Positions 36,294 to 49,509 of a DNA stretch of 64,000 bases are shown here, one piece after another (positions within the stretch are counted from its first letter, which is position 1; every line of letters starts with the position of its first letter). Below the pieces are notes generated by a model, which did not search any database, was not told the DNA's origin, and saw nothing but the letters and a program-made list of their open reading frames with translations. This stretch comes from Rhizophagus clarus (lineage: Eukaryota > Glomeromycota > Glomeromycetes > Glomerales > Glomeraceae): NCBI GenBank assembly GCA_015698045.1, contig BLAL01000086.1, positions 186,001 through 250,000 of the forward strand, given 5' to 3'. Both the position numbers and the translations under genes were made by a program.

Positions 36294-37133
36294 AGAAAGA
36301 CCGGATAGATAAGTAGAAGTTATGTATCGAGGCTAATCTGAGTGTCCCTTCTAGGTTGGTTTATTGTTTGATTAGCTTCTTGAAACATGTCATCATAATG
36401 TTAATCGACTTTCCTGCTTCTATAGATGTTCTAAAATGCGAATTATACTGTAGGTTTGAAATAATTACTTATGGATAGCTAAACCAATACTTTTCTATAG
36501 AATTTATGTGATTTCGTGTTTGTAGAGAGGCGTGGGATCTTGTGACTAGCAATAGTGACAATCAACGCAGAAATAACTTGATTCTGGGATTCCTAGGATC
36601 TGTGTACTCCCCCCTCTTTCGCAAGTATTTTTGCGGAGAACTTGTGCCGAGTTGCAGTGACTGCTATACAAAAAAGGGATTTTTATCATGTGCATCAGAA
36701 TAATAAAAAACCGTTAACTGCGAATTTCTTTGAATCTTCTTAGCACGTAGACAGTTATTAGAGATCAAAAAAATTGGCTTTTATTTTATTTCCGAATTTG
36801 AACCTAACTTTAATACATCAAAAAAAAAACCTTCACTTATAAAAAATTGATTTCTTTTTTTTTTTTTTGTATTACTTTGCGTATATTTTTATAATGTTAT
36901 GTTATAATTCATCGGTAACAATTAATTATTAAATTTTTAATTCTTAAAAAATAAATCATCTTGCCCGAAATCACTTTTGCCCACTCCCACTTTAATAAGT
37001 AACCAAGCTGTACAAATCGGCTCCTGTTGAAGTTGAGCATTTTGGCTGAAGAACGCATTGGAAATATCGTATGCGAATGTTTCCATATTTTGATTATTGC
37101 AGTATTTCAATATTTTTTTTGTCGATTGGGTTT
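36294..37133. other. Intergenic region
   Basis: No gene supported. Composition is mixed, with a more GC-rich patch at about 36530-36680. Confidence 0.4.
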
Positions 37134-37451
37134 TTATTGTTTTTCCTTTAACTCTTGACTTGTATAAACTGCAATAGATTTCGGTCCTTCTCTGGATCGA
37201 TAAAATTTCGACGTAAACCGAAATTTTTCTCTTCTCTTGACTTCTTCTACAACGTGTGCTGATATGATTTCCATGTACAATATGTACATTTCAGTTACAG
37301 TTGCGAAGTGGAACACAGTGAATGAGTTTTCATCTCTGCATTTATTTTGGTTGCAAATGCACACATAACCGCTTGATAAGCTTGCAATGAATGTTGGTTT
37401 ATCCAAGTTTTGGTTTGGAGAAATTATGAGGACAGGATCAAAATCATCCAT
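37134..37451 (-). CDS. Hypothetical 105-residue ORF
   Basis: Open from an ATG at 37451 (MDDFDPVLIISPNQN) to a stop at 37134. The composition is normal for a protein, with ICNQNKC (two Cys) and a basic C-terminal half (EVKRREKFRFTSKFYRSREG). I recognise no family, and I see no signal peptide or membrane segment. It stands alone near other decayed fragments, so it may be an exon of a larger dead gene rather than a real one. Confidence 0.3.
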   Translation of the reverse strand: MDDFDPVLIISPNQNLDKPTFIASLSSGYVCICNQNKCRDENSFTVFHFATVTEMYILYMEIISAHVVEEVKRREKFRFTSKFYRSREGPKSIAVYTSQELKEKQ

Positions 37452-39190
37452 GTTATCAAGTACTTTCTAATATCTTTGTCAGAAGCTTGTGGGAGAATAG
37501 TCATAAGAGCTTCACATTACTGGATGTGATTAGATCATCAGTTATATCTAAATATATTAGAAATAATAAAGGCAATAATAAAATCTAAAGAATGTGTATT
37601 TGCGGAAATGAAAACAATTAGGAAAGTGATAAAGTTTAAAAAAGTTGGCAAAGTGAGAAAGAGAGGAGACAGACCAACCAGTCGAATAAAGACATAAAGA
37701 ACACGGATCATGAAATAAGTGAACCAAACAAACCATTCAACAGTGATAGAAGTAACGAAGTGACATGGATGAAATAATTTTTTGGATAATATCTTGTGAA
37801 AACATAATTTTGGAGAAACTTGTTAGTAATTTTAAGGGTAAAATTTTGGATATTAGGAGAGACAATATTACAAATCAAAAGCGAGTCAATCAAGATTTAG
37901 ACCTAAAAATGATAACGAATTATATGATTTTTAACGAGATTGGTTAGATTTTTCAGCAATGTTTCACAGACAATGAATGTTCTACATTAAGATATAAATT
38001 AATATTTTAAAGCTTTCGACCATAAACAACTGAGTCGTTTAAAACTTGTATCGGCTAGTAGAATTGAAGTTATTGACTGCAAAATAATCACGTGAAATCA
38101 ATCGATCTGAGAAATTACTGAGGCTGGGAAATAACGTCGCCCCGTCCTGTTTTAATGATGTCTTGAGACTTTACAACAGATCGCGATAAGCTGATTGGTT
38201 GAAGAATAGAGAGTTGTTTAAGCTCTGCATGACGTCAGTGATGATCTTATGGACATAAGAGGTCATGTGATCCAATCACCTTTCTTTTTTTAATATTAGG
38301 ATTTTTTTTTTTACAAAAATAAAAAATTTATATACTAATTATTTAAGAAAAAAGGAAGTAAAATCCAAATTATTATAGTGCAAAATGCAAAATAGTAATA
38401 ATTTTCGTTTATATTGATTCTATTGGGATTATTACTAGTAGTATTAATAGTTTGAAATTTAAAATAGTGAAATAATTAAATCTAATTTGGATTAAAAATA
38501 ATTTTATTATTCTTTTTATCCTTTATAATATATTCATTAATAATCATATTGTTAAAGTTATATTGATAAAGTTGAATTTAAATTATTTTTAATTTATTTT
38601 ACTAAATTATTTATTTGATTATTTGGAGTTTGCTGCATTTAATCAATATTTAATCCATATTATTAATCATTCAATTATTGCAAAAGTTATATATGAAAAG
38701 TAAAGAAAAAAGTTTTTGAAATAAGTATAAAAAGGTAATTTAATATATTATAATTTATCCTTTCAAATTTTTTGGATTTTAGAACTGAATCTTTAAATTC
38801 AGTCTTAGTAGGATTTGGTCATAATTTAAAATTAATTTTGTAATGATAATAATATAGATAATATAATAATAATGCATAAAAGATTTATTTAATATGTACC
38901 ATATATAGGTGATAAATGAAATTAACCGGCCAAAATTATCATAACGCGGGCCTACATATCACTTGGTATGCTTCATTCCCTTATACAGTATGTACTGCAA
39001 TAGCGTGTACCACTAAATTTCCATACCATTGGTATTCATCTTACCGAAATTGAATAGAATGGACAGTTTTATACTGCGGATATTAATTAAGTCTGTAACC
39101 ATCGATCCTTTATTACATAATGCAGATTTTGAATTATAAGCAATTTAATCAACCTTTTTTTTTTTCAACCTTTTTTTTTTCATTTTAATC
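37452..39190. other. Intergenic region with the presumed CDK8 promoter
   Basis: No gene supported. AT-rich from 38280. The stretch 38920-39110, less AT-rich and close to the CDK8 start codon, is the likeliest promoter/5' leader. Pyrimidine tracts (CTTTTTTTTTTTC) precede the ATG. Confidence 0.4.
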
Positions 39191-41032
39191 ATGTTGGCAG
39201 AATTTAGAACAAAACGAGAAAACGGAAGAATTCGAGTCGAAGATAAATATCAAGTAATAGGGTTTATTAGTTCAGGAACTTACGGAAGAGTTTATAAAGC
39301 CAGAGCAAAAAAGACTATAAAAAGGTTTAATAAATGTTATTCATTCAAGTCATATTGCTTTGAGAGTTAATTATTCAAAAAATTTTTTTTTTTTCACAGT
39401 GCTGATGGTGAAGAAAAGGAACTTATATATGCAATAAAAAAGTTTAAGCCAGATAAAGAAGGAGATACTCATACGTATACTGGAATATCACAGTCCGCAT
39501 GTAGAGAAATATCGGTACTTTCAATTTAGTATATTATGTTTTACTTATATTAAGTTCAATTTCTTGGACGGTTTATTTATCAATTGTTAATTTAATTTAG
39601 TTATGTAGAGAGCTTCGACATCAAAATATTATTTCATTGCAAGAAGTGTTATTAGAGGACAATTCGATTCATATGGTGTTTGAATACGCCGAACATGATT
39701 TTCTTGTAAATAATTAGTTGAACTATATTTATAATCTCTTATTTATAAGATTTACAATTATTTATTAATCATTAAAAATTTTTAATAGCAAATTATTCAT
39801 CATCATAGCCAACACGAAAGAAAACCAATTCCGGAATTTACTATAAAGTCATTTTTGTGGCAACTGCTTAATGGAGTGGCATATCTCCATGCAAATTGGG
39901 TTTTGCATAGAGATTTGAAACCTGCGAATATTTTGGTGACTGCTGATGGTGTTGTGAAGATTGGTAATGATAAAATGTTATTCATTGTATTAAGAACAGA
40001 CAAAAAAAAAAAATTTAATACTAATTTTTTTTTTTCCATCGAATAATTTAGGAGATTTGGGTTTAGCAAGAATTTATGAACGTCCATTACAACCGTTATT
40101 TAATGGTGACAAAGTTGTCGTAACTATATGGTACAGAGCTCCAGAACTTTTACTGGGATCAAGACATTATACTAAAGCTATAGGTAAGATTTTTTAATGG
40201 TTTTTTGTGCATAATAAAAAATTGTTTACTAATAGTTTTTTTTATTAATAGATATATGGGCAGTTGGATGTATTTTTGCTGAGCTTTTGACATTAAGACC
40301 TATTTTTAAAGGTGAAGAAGCTAAAATGGATAATAAAAAGAATGTCCCGTTTCAGAAAAATCAATTGAATAAGATTTTTGACGTCTTGGGAAAACCAACA
40401 AGTATGTTGATTTCAAAATTACATGTTGATTTCTCTACTTTGATTAGTTAATTAATTAGGAATTTTTTTATTCTTTGAATATTAGAGGATCAGTGGCCTA
40501 CCATAGATCAACAACCAGAATATCCTAATTTGAGTAGTTTTAGACCGTAAGTACTATTTCATAAAAAGTTCCCGATTCTCCTAGTATTTACACAACATTG
40601 TCTACAAATTAGATCGTCGAATCGACTTCGTGACTTTTATACTAACTCATGCTCATGCAAGTCGGATGCGGGTTATGGGCTTTTATCGGCTATGTTGGAA
40701 TATGATCCAGTTAAGCGTATCACTGCAGAAGATGCATTATGCCATCCATATTTTGAGGAAGAACCTAAACCATCTATGGAGTAAGTAGTTTTTTTTAGAT
40801 CCTTTGCTTAAAGTAAAATTTGTTCTAATGATTTTCTTTGAATAGCTCATTTGAAGGACAGCTCTATCAATATCCACTAAGAGCTGTTAAAAGTGAAGAT
40901 AATGATATGAAAGTGCCACCAACAGCAAATTCAGCCGTGCAAGGTCAGGCAGGGACAACGCATGGAGGAACGAGGGGAAAACATGGTCATAGTGGAAAGG
41001 ATGAAGGAAGACCAAGCAAGAGGAGGGTATAA
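39191..41032 (+). CDS. SSN3: Cyclin-dependent kinase 8 homolog (Mediator kinase, SSN3/SRB10)
   Basis: Exons: 39191-39324, 39400-39514, 39601-39705, 39789-39963, 40052-40183, 40252-40401, 40486-40546, 40613-40780, 40846-41032; all phases agree, 408 residues. Motifs: [11 protein letters not shown] glycine loop, AIKKFK lysine, SACREIS helix (the CDK8 version of PSTAIRE), [12 protein letters not shown] catalytic loop, [36 protein letters not shown] and a C-terminal [11 protein letters not shown] segment. CDK8 pairs with cyclin C in the Mediator kinase module and phosphorylates RNA polymerase II CTD and transcription factors in the nucleus. An alternative end exists: splicing at 41027 to 41157 would replace the last codon with EVQKKSGK-stop (41183), giving 415 residues. 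The tail is rich in Gly, Lys and Arg (GRPSKRR), nuclear-signal-like. Confidence 0.93.
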
Positions 41033-41929
41033 TTACTATTTAAATTATTATGTATATTTAGTTTATTAATAGAGATAGAATATTTATTTACAATGTAACT
41101 TTAAGTCATATGTTATTGCTGATAATTGATCGTTTTAATTTATAATCATTTTATAGGAAGTGCAAAAAAAGTCGGGCAAATAAAATTTAAAATTTTTGTA
41201 CGTGATTATGTTAAATCAGTGGTTATAAACTTATGATTTTTTGTGTAAGTTCTAGTAATCCTGAGTGAATTTATAATATTCCTGTAATTATGTGTTTAGA
41301 AAATTATTAAATGCTTGGTACATTTGATAGCAATCGAAACTTTTTTAAGCGTCTTCAAATAAAAACTTTTTTTATTTTTTCGATAATGATGAAAATTTAA
41401 TACCTATAAACTAACCTGTTTCCCTATTGGAATATAACAAAATTTCCTGATAGATCTTACTTATTTTCACCTATCATTTATAATTTTAACGTCTTGTTCC
41501 ATAAATTGAGTAGTTCCAACTTTACATGCTCTCAATATTTCACGTATAAATATTGATCCTGCATTAATGTTATGAAATCAAAAAGTTTTATCAAACCTCT
41601 AATATATTACATTAAATAAATTTTGATTTCTTTGGCGAAAAATTATTTGGAAGTAATTGATTCCCCAACTAATGTTCCCAGCTTAAATTTACATTAATAA
41701 AAAAAAATATTAGAAATAATAATGAAAATTTCCATTGATCCCGTGTGAAATCAAAAGGTTTTATCAAACCCTCTAAATATTACATTGAATGAATTCTGAT
41801 TTCTTTGGCAAAAAATTGTTTGAGGGTAATTGATTCCTAACTAATGTTACCGACTTAAATTTAAATTTATTAATATAATCATCTTAAAAAAAAAAAAAAT
41901 ATATTTGAAATAATATTGGATGCTGTACA
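41033..41929. other. Intergenic region with a 175-bp tandem duplication
   Basis: The segment at about 41571-41745 (GAAATCAAAAAGTTTTATCAAAC, then GATTTCTTTGGCGAAAAATT) is repeated at about 41747-41920 with some differences. The rest holds the CDK8 3' end. The hAT-type MITE lies directly at the end of the second copy. Confidence 0.75.
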
Positions 41930-42300
41930 TAGGGATGTTAACGGTCCAAATCGGTTCAAATCGGTCCTGAAGCAATTTAACAAATTGCCGATCCCAGAAA
42001 AGTGTGATCACTTATCTCCAATAAGTAACCTCCCCTAAAAACGGTCTGGGAACAAATATTATTAATAATTCTTTTTAAAAAAATCATCTCAAAAACCGGC
42101 CGGACCGATACTAGGACCGGTTCCACGTTTTAAGCATTTCTGATTTCAGGTGGAACTTTATCACTTAATATCAATAAGTAACCTACCTAAAAAATGCCTG
42201 GGAATAAAAAATTTTTTTAAAAAATCATCTCAAAACTTGGCAATTTGCTTGGGACCGGTCGGTCCTAGTCAATAGGACCGTTAACATCCCTAGCTGTACA
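41922..42300. mobile_element. 363-bp hAT-type MITE with 8-bp target duplication
   Basis: The element 41930-42292 has perfect 18-bp terminal inverted repeats TAGGGATGTTAACGGTCC and is flanked by the 8-bp direct repeat GCTGTACA (41922-41929 and 42293-42300). An 8-bp duplication with TAGGG-type ends is the hallmark of hAT elements. The inner part is non-coding and has two related halves containing ATCTCCAATAAGTAACCT / ATATCAATAAGTAACCT and AAAAATCATCTCAAAA. Confidence 0.93.
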
Positions 42301-44240
42301 AGATCAGAACTTATAATATTTTGATTTACATCAAAAGAAATTGTTCTTGATCTTCTAAATAATTTTCATCATTATTCTTTCTTATATTGGCCGAATTTTG
42401 AGTATCCAATTTTTTCATAATAATTATAATATTATAATAAAATATAATATATTTTTAATAAGCGTTTTTTTATTTGAAACAATATATTAACAGTTAATAT
42501 AATACATTTATAATAAATATAATAAATACCTAATGACAATAATTATATAATGAAACCTAAAACGTACAATATGTTTCCGTATAATTATTCTAGAAACTCT
42601 ATAAATCTAACTATCTACGGACGTCTTTTCTCATCTTTCATACTCGCTTCGCTGGTTATAAATTTAATAATTTTAGTTCTTTGAATCAATTTCTGATTTT
42701 TAATTCAAAAATTCAAATTTTAAATTTGATTCGAATGAATCATGAACCTTATTGCTCAGATTCCTCAGGAAATACTCTTTGATTAATAATTTAAAATAAT
42801 TATCCACGTGTGAAAAATTTTCGAAACGAATATCTTTCGCTCGGAAAAGCCCGTATTATTTTTTTTTTGTAAGTGTTAAATAATTAGTACAAAACTTTTT
42901 CCATTATCCATTCAACGATCATTTAAATCCTATTAATCGATAAACATAATTGCATGAATAATGCTTAATTACTTCGTATGTTTGGTGACAAAACTTAAAT
43001 ATCCCCTTGGCCATTTAATTTGGCAAATAATATTTGATTAATGATAATATTATCTAGCATGTTTTAATGCAGAAAATTCTTCTAAGTAACACTTTGAATT
43101 TGTACAATGTTGTGTCGTTTTTCTTTTCCAAATTTCTTTTTTCGCATATTTGTTTTCTTAATATATGTAAAATAATTTCCGATTAAAAAATTTACTATTT
43201 TCTACATATGTTTCGTTATAAACTCTTGGCGTAAGTCACCTTTAGTCTCTAAAGCATCTTGTATTCCATATTTGTACTTGTTCTTCGGAATTAATTATAT
43301 CTGTTCTTCATTTTAGTATCCGTATATTCATGAGTTTAAAATTAATCGGTTTTTAAAAAATTCTATTATCCAAAAATTCTAATACATTTTTACGGATAAT
43401 ATTTTTTTGAATATTTTAAAAGGTGACAATGAGTTTACTTTTTAATCAATTCCCGTAAGTAGATCACATCTTTATAAGGAAGGTCCCAGTTTCGAAATCT
43501 CCATATTAGTTTAATTATTATACGCGTCAATCAGGGTTAAAATATAACAACTTTTAACGAACTCTCATAACCTTATAAGACATCATTTCTATGCGGGTCG
43601 TGCCTCCAACCAACGCCATATGGGCGTATTTATATAAATCATATGTGTTCATAAAAATTATTAAAATAATATTATTACCAAATTATTGAATAAACCTTTT
43701 ACTGAAAATAATCCTATTTGTGTTCGTAAAAAATTACTTTTGTCATCGAACAAAAAAAAAATCTCTTGTTACATTTAAAAAGAAAAGTTTGAATGATTTT
43801 TTTTACAATTTCTAACGTCAAGTCTCATTCTTAAATCATAATTATTTTTAAGAAGGTTCGCGAAAAAAAAGAAAAATATCTTACATAACATATATATATA
43901 TAAAAATATATATATAATACGAATTTCACAAAAGTTCTTAAAAAACATTTTGAGGATACAAAAAAAAAAAAAAAAATTTTAAGGTCAGTCATACCTTTTT
44001 ACAAATAAAAAACAATGTGTAAGTAAAAAGTTCCCATGATTAACTCGTGGGCTGTGACGCATCAATGACGCAATTTAGTCGTACGACAGATGTCCCTATA
44101 TTATATAATCAACAGTGATAAAAAACCTGAGTCCAAAATTTTACACAAAAATCGCATAGCTTAAATTTTTATTTAGTGTAGTACAAAAAAGCTTATAAAT
44201 ATTTCTGATGATGAAAATTTAAAAAAAGATGGCATAATTA

Positions 44241-44263
<23 letters not shown>
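42301..44263. other. Intergenic region downstream of the F-box/Kelch gene
   Basis: No gene supported. It contains TA runs near 43888-43915 and a T run of about 28 (44240-44265) directly after the Kelch stop codon. Confidence 0.5.
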
Positions 44264-44271
<8 letters not shown>

Positions 44272-45649
44272 TAAATTTCGAATCCTTAACCCAACCCATA
44301 ATTAGATTTCCTTCATTTTTATCTTTACCGATAAGAAATAATCCTTCATGAACGTTCCAACCTTTCCAATAAATTGTTAAAACTTCGATTTGCGGTAAAT
44401 TTTTTATCCTAACATATTCCCAATGGTGATTTACTGTTGATAATAAGTACATCAACTCCCATGGACGATTTAATTCTTTTTCATTAAACCAATCATCTTT
44501 TTTAGAACCTCCAAATATTGCAATTCGATTATTCATTGTAAACATTCCAGCAAAAATTCTTTTACCTGGTACAGGTCTTTGGTAAGTAGATGATGTTAAT
44601 ATCCAATCAGGAGGGAGCAACATTTTTGAAGACCTTCCATCGATAGAAGAAAGGTTTAACAGTTTATACCATTTTTCTTTATAAAAATCGAAGACCGAAA
44701 TATCTTCATCGTCATGAATTTCCGAAGAATTTGAAAAGAATTTGTATTTTTGACCACCGTAAATATAAAGTTTCCCTTTCGTTATATGGGAACACGGTAA
44801 CGAACGTTGATAAGGAATATTAGATTCCTGAGCATAACAATTCCAATTTTTTGTTTTAATATCATATATTGCAAAATCTTTACTATCGTAAGAAAGATTT
44901 TTGTCTATTTTAAACAAAGAAAAAAAAATAATAATAATAATAATAATAAATAAATAAAACTTTTTTAAAAAGGTACAGGTTAATAATAAATTATAAATTA
45001 TAAATATATTTATATGTAATACATTACCATCAATTATTAATCCACCAAACATCGCTAAACGATGATTATCTATAACATCAAGTGTATGCATCATTCGAGG
45101 GGATGGAGTAACATTATTTTCATTTATTACGCGTAAAGTGAAGGTGGATACGTTTAATTCATAAAAAATGTTCGTAGTTATGCCCTTGTTGATATTTTCT
45201 CCACCGAAAATGTAAATAGAATTTTTAATCGCAGCAGCAGCGTAATACCTTGTTGGTTCGTAATAAAGTTCTGAACCAGGTTCAATAATTAAAGGTTTTT
45301 GAAACCATTTAATGGGTTTAATTGTTAGATCGATTAACCAACAAAATGGATTCTCAATATGAAAAATCGGTAAATAAAAAATATCGTTTAACCACACGCC
45401 ATGTCTATAGTATGTAACGGGAATATCAATATGTGAAATTTCTTCCGATTCCCAAATGGGAGATATGACTCCGAAGTGGTATTTACGTGTAATGTGGTAC
45501 AATAGTCGACAGGTCCATGAAAGATTTTGTAGATCACGTATAAATAACATATCCATAATATCATAAAAGATTTCTGTTGGTAATTTTAAAAGAGCATTAT
45601 TACTCTCATTATGTAACCGTTTTTTCGTAACCATATTAATAGAAATCAT
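44264..45649 (-). CDS. F-box and Kelch-repeat protein, one internal intron
   Basis: Two exons, 45649-45028 and 44904-44264, separated by a 123-nt GT-AG intron (45027-44905). Spliced product about 420 residues. An F-box lies at about residues 22-58 (LPTEIFYDIMDMLF..LQNLSWTCRLLY). Kelch repeats follow: AAAIKNSIYIFGGE, PRMMHTLDVIDNHRLAMFGG, HITKGKLYIYGGQ, MNNRIAIFGGSKK. The F-box would bind Skp1 in an SCF ubiquitin ligase, and the Kelch propeller would bind the substrate. The target is unknown. The intron length is a multiple of three with no stop, so the unspliced frame also stays open (461 residues). Start at 45649 (MISINM) or at the in-frame ATG 15 nt downstream (MVTKKR); these cannot be separated by sequence alone. 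Confidence 0.88.
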
Positions 45650-46961
45650 ATCTGTAGGTTTTATTAAAATGAATATATATATATATATATATATATAAGT
45701 AAGTAAAGGAGTAAATTATACCAACAAAAATTAAAATAAAACGTACGTATAACATCATATAATGTGAGAAATGAAATATCGAGTGACAAAGAAAATAATT
45801 TCTTTGCGATTTTATAATTTTCTTTAAAGGAGTGAAATAGAGAACATCTCTTCGAAAGGATTTCAATGCGGCCAATTTTTAAATTTTATGTGGCAAACCT
45901 GTTTATAAATACATTTTTTTTAAAAAAAAAAGAACATTTCACGTGTCATTATTTTAACGAAAAACTTGATTATATTTTTTACACGTGTAACTATTTTAAT
46001 GACCATTTAAATGACAGTATTGAAGATTGCGTGATTAAATGAATTTAGTTAGTATATTATGTCATTTAATCATTTTGTGTAGCTTTGTAAAGTTTATAGA
46101 AGAATATTAAATAAAATTAAAACGGATCGAAATGGTGAACGAATTACTTGAACACACACATTGCACAATACATGAATAAATACATACATACTAATATATT
46201 TTAATTAAATGTTACGCATAATAAAGATAGGAATGTAACGTAATACTTTGGCAAAATGTGATAATTAAAAAAAAAACATTTTAATGAACATCCAAAAGAA
46301 GTTTCATAAAAGGATTTTGTTTTGATCAATTTTAATAACAATGACGAAAAGACACGTCCAATTCAATGATTTGTGCTATTTTCACAAGTTTTTGATTGAA
46401 AATTCTCAAAATCTTTGTCATTCTTAAATAGAAAAAAAAATGTATGTATAAATTTAGATAATTTAACCTAAAAAAAAATTTTCATCAATTTCTTTGTTTA
46501 AGTTATAACTTGTAATATAAAAAATTTTTTATTTCCTTGTATGTAACAAAAGTGCAGATTTACCCGGGTCCATTGGCGTTATTGATAATAATCGTTTTAT
46601 AATAGGTTCAATATTATTGATTGTTACTCTTTATTTTAAAGTTTAAGAATATATTGGTGATTTATGAGAGAGAATTCTAACAATCTTTTAATCGATTCAC
46701 TGTATTTATTTTCATTATTTGATTCCCCTTTCCTTACTTAATAGGAATTCCCGATTGTTACGATTATTTATTACATGACGGCTGAAAAATATATTAGATC
46801 CGAACATGATAATTATTAATTAATTACTTGTAAACAATATAAATTCACGTGTTTATATAAATTATTTTTTTCTTTTATTATAAGTATATAACCTTTATTT
46901 GGAATTGTAAAAAAAAAAATAATTAAATAAATTTTAAGGTTTTATCAACATATATATACAG

Positions 46962-46995
<34 letters not shown>

Positions 46996-47053
46996 AAATA
47001 ATAATAAATAATTATATAATATATATAATATATAATATATTTAATTTTTATAA

Positions 47054-47097
<44 letters not shown>

Positions 47098-48200
47098 TAT
47101 TTATACTTATTTGTAAATATGTTATCTTTATTTTGACGCGCTTTTTCATTATGGAAATTTTATTAATTGATTTTCAAATTTTTTATCTATGACTTGGTTA
47201 ACCTTTTAAAATTATGTAAATATAATGACTTCATATAATAAAGAATAATTTTTCTTTTTTCGATAATATTTAGTTGAATTTTCGTACCTTTCAACTCTAA
47301 AGGTTAGAATTACGTTATAGAAGATTAGTTAAAATTTTCATGTTTTTAATTTATGATCTAAACTAGTCTGAATGCTGCGTCATGCAACCGATCAACATTT
47401 TAACTAAAATAAAAATATTTTGATCATTACTAAATAAATTAATTTGTTTCCAAACCTTTACTTATTTATTTATACTAACCTCGGCCAATTGCGAAATTTC
47501 TTTAACTCTATGATTATATGTATGCTGCTTAATTTATTATTCTGTTTTTACATACAATTAAATTTATTATACGGGAGAGTAACTTGAATCGGTCTGAGAC
47601 TAATACTTTCGTAATTTATGGCATTAAAATTAATTTAGTCTCAAAATTCCATGCTTCATTAGGTTTGTTGAATGTGAATTAGTTAAATTTTCCGTTTTGG
47701 CGTATTTGTGCACAGCCACGTTTTTAAACCATAATAATTTAGTTCGCTTTCCTTACTTATCAGTTACGACCCTTTTAATGATTCCTTCCAGGTTGACTAT
47801 GTCATCGTACAACATTTTAGGATCGGGAACTTTGCCATTTTGCCATCCGAACGATGGGGGAAGTTTTTAGAACATTTCCAAATGTTCTACCGATACCTTC
47901 GATACATTCTATGGTATTGCCGAAGATTCGATATAACCCTAAATGCTAACCTTGTTTGTTTCAGTGTTGTTTACTTGTGTCATTAAATAAATATTGTCAT
48001 AACAACCCTAGATGTCTATATTTGTTCATATGATTACAAAAATAATTAGATAGTAAGATATTCGTTTTGTTTCTCTGGGGTTGAAATTTAAATTAATTTT
48101 AAGTTCATTTACTTTTTATATTACCATGTTTACATGCATGTTATGCATAAATATAATTAATTATGGTAATGTTACACTTTAGCCAATCCCGTTAAAAGTT
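45650..48200. other. Intergenic region with TA microsatellites
   Basis: TA/AT dinucleotide runs at 45671-45697, 46952-46982 and 47057-47096. The first lies immediately upstream of the F-box/Kelch start codon. No gene supported; ORFs over the repeats (46989-47192) are artefacts. Confidence 0.6.
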
Positions 48201-48203
48201 AGT

Positions 48204-48640
48204 TTCTAATTCAAGAAATAATTTAGTAATTTTAAATGTGCAAAAAAAAAAGGTGGAATTCAGGTAATCAACGCATTATTTATGTTAACAAATGCGGCGA
48301 AGTAAATACATAACCAAACTTGTTAATTAATCACGTTTTGGATTCATTGAACATTGTCATGTTGTAGTGTAATTCCAATCTCTTCTTTCCTCAGTTGTAA
48401 GCAATAAGTGTATTTTTCTAATTCATAAAATAATTTAGTAATTTTAAAAATGCACTAATAAAAAAAAAGGGTGTAATCAACGCATTATTTATATTAAAAA
48501 ATGTGGCGAAGTAAATAAATAACCGAACTTGTCAATTAATCATGTTTTTGGATTCATTGAACATTGCCGTAACGTTGTAGTATAATTCCAATCTCTTAGT
48601 TCCTCAATTTGGAAATATATTTTATTAAAAATTTGCCTAT
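48204..48640 (+). repeat. Tandem duplication of about 210 bp
   Basis: Unit 1 (about 48204-48413) and unit 2 (about 48414-48640) share ATAATTTAGTAATTTTAAA, ATCAACGCATTATTTAT, GGCGAAGTAAATA and GGATTCATTGAACATTG in the same order with scattered differences. Non-coding. Confidence 0.8.
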
Positions 48641-49509
48641 GTTTTGTACGCAATAAGTGCATCGAACGGAATTTTTCCTTTTATGTTCAATTTTTATGAA
48701 ATTTGCACCGATTGATAGTGATTCAAATTGATTCGACACAGTGAATTTATTATCAAAAAAAGAGTACAAAAAAGTACTTGTTAATAATGAAAAGTAGTTA
48801 TCCTCCTTTAATATAATATTTGCATTAAATCAAAACGCAAACGCCTATTTGTGGCTAACCAAATGCCATCACGTGATATTCTAATAAATTTTCAAAATAA
48901 ATATGGCATGGTTTTAAAAAATCTTATACTTTGTATGCTTAAAAAAGTTAGCTTCTTTATATAATTATAGTACTTATACATTTCAATAAAAAAAAAAATT
49001 TGATTTTTACAAAATACAAAATAATAAAATATTACTTTTACAATATAAATATTTTTGTTTTTATTTAAAATAAATAATTAGTATTTATAAAGATTAAATG
49101 ATTTTCTTTTTAAGAAATATGCTATTAATTATGAAATTCCTTTTATAGAAATAATCAATTAATTGTATATATAAGGTTTAGATTTTTAATTTTATTTAAA
49201 TAATAATATTATTATTTAATACAATAATATATTTAAATACTTGTATATAAATTAAGATTTACTTTATAAATTTATATTTAAAATTAATATTATAAATTTA
49301 TAATATTATATTTAATCTTTTAATTTTATATTTAATTTAAATATGATATATATATTATATATTTTTTTTATATATATTAAACTAATATTATTTCTATTAT
49401 AAATTAATTTTTTATAGATTAATAATTAATATTGGATTAATTTAAGAATAACTGGTAGTTAAATTCACCTGCTAATGATAAAATACCATATGGTGAATTT
49501 CACTATCCC
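48641..49509. other. AT-rich intergenic segment
   Basis: No gene seen. AT-rich lead-in to the piggyBac element. Confidence 0.5.
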
